Positions 6,978-9,874 of a DNA stretch of 9,874 bases are shown in pieces. The DNA is from Candidatus Jordarchaeum madagascarense. GTDB taxonomy: Archaea; Asgardarchaeota; Jordiarchaeia; Jordiarchaeales; Jordiarchaeaceae. How positions within the stretch are numbered: position 1 is the first letter of the stretch; each line of letters opens with the position of its first letter. The notes beneath the pieces were generated by a model. It ran no database searches. It worked only from the letters and a program-made list of their open reading frames with translations, and was not told where the DNA came from. Where the stretch lies: assembly GCA_019056875.1 (NCBI GenBank), contig DXJA01000385.1, forward strand, positions 1 through 9,874, read 5' to 3'. Made by a program: the position numbers and the translations under genes.

Positions 6978-7481
6978 GTAAAACAGGAAGAATTTGCAAA
7001 CAAATTGGATAATTCTAAATCCTTCACAGAGATTTTCAGCCTAGTTGAAGATGCGGTTATGTGCAAGTACAAGGCGCGTAGAGCCGTAATGTTAGGACTA
7101 ACTGATTTAGGTGCTCATGGAAATTATCTAGTAGGGGCTTTCCACCCCGTTGGTTCTGAGTTAATTGTCTTAAACAAAACTCCTCTAAGAAGGATAAAGG
7201 AAGTGAAACCCGAGTATTATAATTCGTATATCTTTCACATTCTGCTTCATGAGTATCTACACAGTTTAGGTGTATTGGATGAGAACACCGTACGTTACCT
7301 AACTGTTGAAATATGCAGGGAAATCTTGGGTGAGGATCATCCTGCAACCCAGATGGGGGCTAAGGGCATCGGCTATTTCTTCCCCTTCATAACCTATCCG
7401 ACGCCGGAGATAGACGCTTCGGATATGCAAATTGAAATTGTTAAGAATTTCAGCCAGCAAACCACAAGATACTACTGCTAG
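6975..7481 (+). CDS. Small putative zinc metallopeptidase with HExxHxxGxxD motif
   Basis: 168 residues, TTG start with a strong GGAGGAG site. The central feature is HEYLHSLGVLDE: H92, E93 and H96 form the HExxH zinc site, G99 follows, and D102 takes the third-ligand position seen as His or Asp in HExxHxxGxxH/D (metzincin and snapalysin-like) peptidases. A hydrophobic helix (YIFHILLHEYLH, 85-96) carries the motif and a second helix (TVRYLTVEICREIL, 105-118) follows. There is no signal peptide or membrane segment, so it should be cytosolic, and it is too small to carry a long propeptide. It lacks the Cys-rich tail of archaemetzincin. Substrate unknown; the start and stop appear natural, ending in RYYC. 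An IS605-group element begins directly after the TAG stop. Non-proteolytic use of the fold cannot be excluded. Confidence 0.8.
   Translation: MVKQEEFANKLDNSKSFTEIFSLVEDAVMCKYKARRAVMLGLTDLGAHGNYLVGAFHPVGSELIVLNKTPLRRIKEVKPEYYNSYIFHILLHEYLHSLGVLDENTVRYLTVEICREILGEDHPATQMGAKGIGYFFPFITYPTPEIDASDMQIEIVKNFSQQTTRYYC
7462..7481 (-). other. Predicted TnpB guide segment flanking the right end
   Basis: In TnpB systems the omega RNA runs off the right end of the element, and the next 16-20 nt act as guide. Reading the minus strand past GTATGTCAG, this is CTAGCAGTAGTATCTTGTGG. It is the reverse complement of the last codons of the metallopeptidase-like gene and is preceded, at the other end of the element, by the candidate motif TTTGAG. 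Boundaries may be off by one or two bases. Confidence 0.4.
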
Positions 7482-7610
7482 CTGACATACTCCCCGTGCT
7501 GAAGCATCGGGGGTTCTACGCTACATATAGTAGCGTGGGGCGTGTCACCGCCCTGTTAATGACTCCCGCAGGGATTGGTTCTCCCTGGGCGAGTCCTATA
7601 TTCACACATC
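7482..7610 (-). ncRNA. Putative omega RNA (reRNA) scaffold at the tnpB 3' end
   Basis: By analogy with characterised TnpB systems, the guide RNA overlaps the end of tnpB and continues to the right end. Two hairpins support a folded scaffold: CGCTAC-ATATA-GTAGCG (7519-7535, perfect 6-bp stem over the tnpB stop) and the right-end hairpin (7492-7512). The 5' limit is a guess; the guide would follow at 7481-7462. Confidence 0.4.
7492..7512. repeat. Right-end subterminal hairpin of the IS605-group element
   Basis: CCCCG (7492-7496) and TGCT (7497-7500) pair with AGCA (7503-7506) and CGGGG (7508-7512), with a GA apex and one bulged T at 7507. It lies about 10 bp inside the inferred right end, the usual place for the hairpin recognised by TnpA. 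Confidence 0.75.
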
Positions 7611-8688
7611 CCACAGCGTCTCTGTGAGCCTCTAATCCGCAGTCGAGACACCTGAACAGTCTACCCTTCCTTACTATGTGTTTGGAGCCGCATCTTGGGC
7701 ACTGGGACGATGTTCCTCGCTCCTCAACCGTTGTTACTCTAATTCCATATTCCTCTGCCTTTTCTTTGATTCTCCTTAGCATGTGTCCGTTGGACCAGAA
7801 GTTGTGTACCATGGAGTTTGACTTTTTGGAGAAGTTTGCTGACTTCCTTACCTCTCTCAAATCGCCGCAAACAATCTCCGAGGCGCCTTCCCGCCAACAT
7901 CTGCGAACAAAATCTGAAACTAGACTGTTCACGTGGTCTCTGAACCTTCTCCGCCGCCTTCGGTACAGTATCCTCAACTGTTTGGAGGTGTGCTCATTGT
8001 TTGCTTCTTTGAGCACGGACTGGTGCTCGGCGACTCTTTTGGTCCAGTACCATCAGTCTGAGAGCATGGAATTTGCCCGATAACCAAACACCTCCCTGCC
8101 CACACTCACCATTATGGGGACCTTTACTCCCAGATCCACGTACACCTTCTTGTTTCCGGTTGGCTGGTGCGGAGGCTGAACCTCCACCGGCATGTAGGCG
8201 TACCATTTCTTTGAGAGCCCATCGTAGACTATTTCGAGCCTCCCCTGCTTACCGCTCCACCGGTTCTTGCCCCTCCACTCCATTTTGAGCCCGAAGGGAA
8301 TCTTTAAAACATCGCCCTCCAGCCGGTAGCAGTCGCACCGGATTAGGATCCTCAACTTTCTCTTCCCGCTTCTCCGGTCTTTCCAGTATCCTGGGGGGCA
8401 TGGTTTCCTCTCTAACTCGCCCGTTTTCCACCTCTTCAGCAGTGCGAAGAAGGATTTCCAGGCCTCATTGTTTTTCCTTACTATCTGCTGGGCGGTTGCC
8501 GAGCCCACCAGTTTCCTGTACCGGTGGTATTCCTCGTCGGTTTTCCAGTCAAAATCGCCCGAGAAGAAGGATTGCCTCTGCCTGTAGTTTATCTCGTTGT
8601 ACATCCGGGAGCAGTGGTCAGACAGCTTGAACAATCTTTCAGCCTGCTCCCCTGATGGTTCCAGTTTGAAGGCGTTGGTTCTCATCAT
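7516..8688 (-). pseudogene. tnpB: TnpB RNA-guided nuclease (IS605 OrfB), split by an in-frame TGA
   Basis: 390 codons from ATG 8688 (AAGGAG about 10 nt upstream) to TAG 7516, a normal TnpB length. Order: N-terminal helical region (TNAFKLEPSGEQAERL), RuvC-I VYVDLGVKVPIM (Asp185), the region just after it, RuvC-II position IVCGDLREVR, TTVEERGTSSQ, zinc ribbon CPRC...CLDC (Cys330, 333, 347, 350) and RuvC-III AHRDAVGCVNI (Asp357). Codon 212 (8055-8053) is TGA, with the same frame continuing as WYWTKRVAEHQS, a highly conserved stretch of the family, so one nonsense change has split an otherwise intact gene. The usual RuvC-II Glu is Gly275 here; the Glu pair at 322-323 may replace it, as proposed for TnpBs with rearranged sites. 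A GTG at 8016 could start the C-terminal fragment, but that piece lacks RuvC-I. Probably inactive unless TGA is read through. Confidence 0.88.
8053..8055 (-). other. In-frame TGA interrupting tnpB
   Basis: The minus strand reads ATG CTC TCA GAC TGA TGG TAC TGG ACC; both sides are in the same frame with no shift. In relatives this stretch has the pattern LSD followed by an aromatic residue and YWTKR, so TGG or a similar sense codon is the likely ancestor. Nothing nearby suggests selenocysteine insertion. Confidence 0.85.
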
Positions 8689-8760
8689 TCCCTTCTTACT
8701 CCTTTCCACACCCTAATTATACCAGTTTCCATATTTATTCTTATTATATTCGCAATTCAT

Positions 8761-8781
8761 CCCACCTCTAAAGAGGGCGGG
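8761..8781. repeat. Left-end subterminal hairpin of the IS605-group element
   Basis: CCC (8761-8763) pairs with GGG (8779-8781) and CCTC (8765-8768) with GAGG (8773-8776), loop TAAA, with an A opposite GC internal mismatch. It lies about 8 bp inside the inferred left end and upstream of the tnpB start, as expected for this group. Confidence 0.65.
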
Positions 8782-8791
8782 CTTTCTTGCT

Positions 8792-8823
8792 CAAATCTTT
8801 GTAAAATGCTCTAGAAAGATTTG
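8792..8823 (-). terminator. 9-bp inverted repeat just after the TPR gene, possible terminator
   Basis: CAAATCTTT (8792-8800) and AAAGATTTG (8815-8823) are perfect reverse complements with a 14-bp spacer, beginning 8 nt beyond the TPR gene stop. No long poly-T follows on the minus strand, so termination is only a guess. The IS605-group left end abuts this repeat, and the inferred TTTGAG motif overlaps its outer arm. Confidence 0.4.
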
Positions 8824-8831
8824 GATAAGGG

Positions 8832-9821
8832 TTAACGTTTTCTAATCCGATTTTCCTTTATTATACTCAAAGCATCGTAGAGGGGAAGATCGGAGTGTTG
8901 CCAGCTTAGGCTGGCCATAATTTTTTCAACCATTTGGTATTGTTTATTAGCCAAGTGTATTATGAGTTTTCCGATTTCCTGTATCAACTGTCTTAGGTTG
9001 TAATCTTTTATTTTGGATGAAATTTTAACCGATAATTCTGCTAGATTAATGGCGTTTTCAGAATTGTTTAACATCAATTGGCAGAGAGCTTGTGTAATTA
9101 TTTCGGGAGCCGATATTTTTTCGGTGTCAGGGGGTATTTTTGCTGCCCCGAAGTAGTTTTCAGCATTCTTTTGATCCTTCTTTTCCAGATAGTAACAACC
9201 TAAAAATAAGTTAATGTTGGAAAAAACTAGCGGAGAAAGGTGCTGCCTTTTTAGCTCACCTTCCAAAATCCCAATTGCTTTTTTTGCTTCTCCCATTCGG
9301 TAGTAACATGTTGCCGACAGTACTGGAGAGAATCCAATTCTTTTATCCTTACTTTTTCGATTGTAAATGTTTAACGCTTTCTTATAATTTTCTTCAGCCT
9401 TTTTCTTATCTCCTACAAGTCGGTAACAGTTAGCGGAATTGTAGTAATTGATGACGGATTGAACGGCTGTTTTTTCACTTTTAGCCAGGTTCCTAGCAGT
9501 CAGGAGAAAAGCTTCAGCCGCTTTGATTAAAAAGTCGTGAAATTTATCAGTGTATCCTAACGATTGGTAAATGTGAGAAATCCATAGATTAACCTGACCA
9601 GTATCTTCAATGCTCTTTTTTCGGAGTTCTTCTAAATAACTTGAGAAACATTCAAGTGCTAGATTTTTTAGATCAAGAAATTTTTCCTTGTCCCCCTCTA
9701 TCTGATAGCAATCAGCGGCGCTACTGTACCAGTATCCCGCTTTTCTGTAATCTTTTTTCAGAAGGGATGTGCTCTTTTTTGCCAGCTTTTCATATAACTT
9801 GCCCATTTCCAAAAAATTCAC
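8832..9821 (-). CDS. Tetratricopeptide (TPR)/alpha-SNAP-like helical repeat protein
   Basis: 329 residues from GTG 9821, chosen because GAGGT lies 7 nt upstream; ATG 9806 is an alternative giving 324 residues. The protein is a chain of paired helices. The clearest TPR-type units are 33-59 (ADCYQIEGDKEKFLDL), 127-153 (YYNSANCYRLVGDKKKAEEN), 169-190 (ATCYYRMGEAKKAIGILEG) and 204-227 (LFLGCYYLEKKDQKNAEN). Repeated A/N-x-CY(R/Q) starts recall the alpha-SNAP/TPR arrangement, which usually gives a curved protein-binding surface. There is no signal peptide, membrane segment or catalytic motif, so it is likely a cytosolic adaptor. The partner is unknown and the gene has no operon partner in view; its upstream neighbour lies outside the window. 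TPR family membership is fairly sure, but alpha-SNAP kinship is only a resemblance. Confidence 0.85.
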   Translation of the reverse strand: MNFLEMGKLYEKLAKKSTSLLKKDYRKAGYWYSSAADCYQIEGDKEKFLDLKNLALECFSSYLEELRKKSIEDTGQVNLWISHIYQSLGYTDKFHDFLIKAAEAFLLTARNLAKSEKTAVQSVINYYNSANCYRLVGDKKKAEENYKKALNIYNRKSKDKRIGFSPVLSATCYYRMGEAKKAIGILEGELKRQHLSPLVFSNINLFLGCYYLEKKDQKNAENYFGAAKIPPDTEKISAPEIITQALCQLMLNNSENAINLAELSVKISSKIKDYNLRQLIQEIGKLIIHLANKQYQMVEKIMASLSWQHSDLPLYDALSIIKENRIRKR

Positions 9822-9828
9822 TTTGACT

Positions 9829-9874
9829 ACCTCATTTTAGATGAAATAAAACCTATCTTTTAATAAAAATTAAA
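9829..9874 (-). promoter_or_regulatory. Promoter and ribosome binding site of the TPR gene
   Basis: On the minus strand GAGGT (9833-9829) precedes GTG 9821. The T/A-rich stretch TTTTTATTAAAAG (about 9867-9855) is a plausible TATA element that would give a very short leader. The window ends here, so the full upstream region is not visible. Confidence 0.35.

Larger units (their letters stand above)
7482..8789 (-). mobile_element. IS200/IS605-group insertion element with tnpB only (IS1341-like)
   Basis: About 1.3 kb, with no tnpA, so movement would need a transposase in trans. The right end (low coordinates) carries the subterminal hairpin CCCCG-TGCT-GA-AGCA-T-CGGGG and the typical minus-strand ending GGGGAGTATGTCAG. 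The left end (high coordinates) has an imperfect hairpin at 8761-8781. No terminal inverted repeats or target duplication are seen, as expected for this group. On the minus strand TTTGAG (8795-8790) directly precedes the left end and would be the target-adjacent motif. Removing the element would rejoin the metallopeptidase TAG to CTCAAATC with no loss of host sequence. Base composition and codon use (many GCC, CGG, CTC) are visibly GC-richer than the neighbours, consistent with recent arrival. End positions are inferred. Confidence 0.8.

Noticed and set aside
6975..7481. Metallopeptidase-like gene truncated by the IS605-group insertion
   Set aside because: The inferred right end lies after the TAG, and the empty site would keep the same TAG, so the stop appears to be native. 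This depends on the inferred boundary.
7492..7535. CRISPR repeat or rho-independent terminator at the two hairpins
   Set aside because: There is one copy of each hairpin, no spacers and no poly-T, and their position fits the IS605-group right end and guide RNA scaffold.
7516..8016. Independent short protein from GTG 8016 (C-terminal TnpB piece)
   Set aside because: It has no convincing RBS and continues the tnpB frame upstream as WYWTKRVAEHQS. It is the rear part of the split gene.
8053..8055. Selenocysteine or other recoding at the tnpB TGA
   Set aside because: TnpB relatives have no selenocysteine here, the flanking pattern suggests an ordinary Trp-like codon, and no insertion element is seen.

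Overview
The window looks like a piece of an archaeal chromosome, probably from an uncultivated thermoproteotal (Bathyarchaeia-like) or related anaerobic lineage. That placement is inference. It rests on a tungsten-pterin aldehyde:ferredoxin oxidoreductase, a homocitrate synthase carrying a C-terminal Lrp/AsnC-type RAM domain, AT-rich TATA-like elements about 26 nt before starts, poly-T run-outs, and GTG/TTG starts with strong GGAGG sites. No tRNA, rRNA or CRISPR array was seen.

Layout. (1) 200-1816 (+) encodes a Cys-free, long helical protein with a small C-terminal alpha/beta domain. (2) 1926-4003 (-) is a two-gene redox operon: a ferredoxin-like 8-Cys protein split by a -1 frameshift at a C_CCA_AAA heptamer, followed immediately (TAAATG) by a complete AOR-family oxidoreductase. 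(3) 4288-5724 (-) is homocitrate synthase, apparently leaderless. (4) 5923-6690 (-) is a membrane-anchored left-handed beta-helix (hexapeptide) acyltransferase-like protein. (5) 6975-7481 (+) is a small protein with an HExxHxxGxxD zinc-peptidase motif. (6) 7482-8789 is a GC-richer IS200/IS605-group element carrying only tnpB, on the minus strand and interrupted by one in-frame TGA; both subterminal hairpins are visible. It sits directly after the stop codon of the metallopeptidase gene. (7) 8832-9821 (-) is a TPR/alpha-SNAP-like helical repeat protein.

How the parts relate. AOR and the small Fe-S protein form one electron-transfer unit oxidising an aldehyde to an acid. Homocitrate synthase makes the first intermediate of 2-oxoglutarate chain elongation (alpha-aminoadipate lysine route or a related route), and its RAM domain suggests amino-acid feedback. 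The remaining genes are single units with no obvious shared pathway. The items most worth checking are the canonical-looking slippery heptamer in the Fe-S gene, the helical protein with a TrmB/PLD-like C-terminal domain, the small HExxHxxGxxD protein, and the TnpB element with its predicted guide lying over the end of that same metallopeptidase gene.
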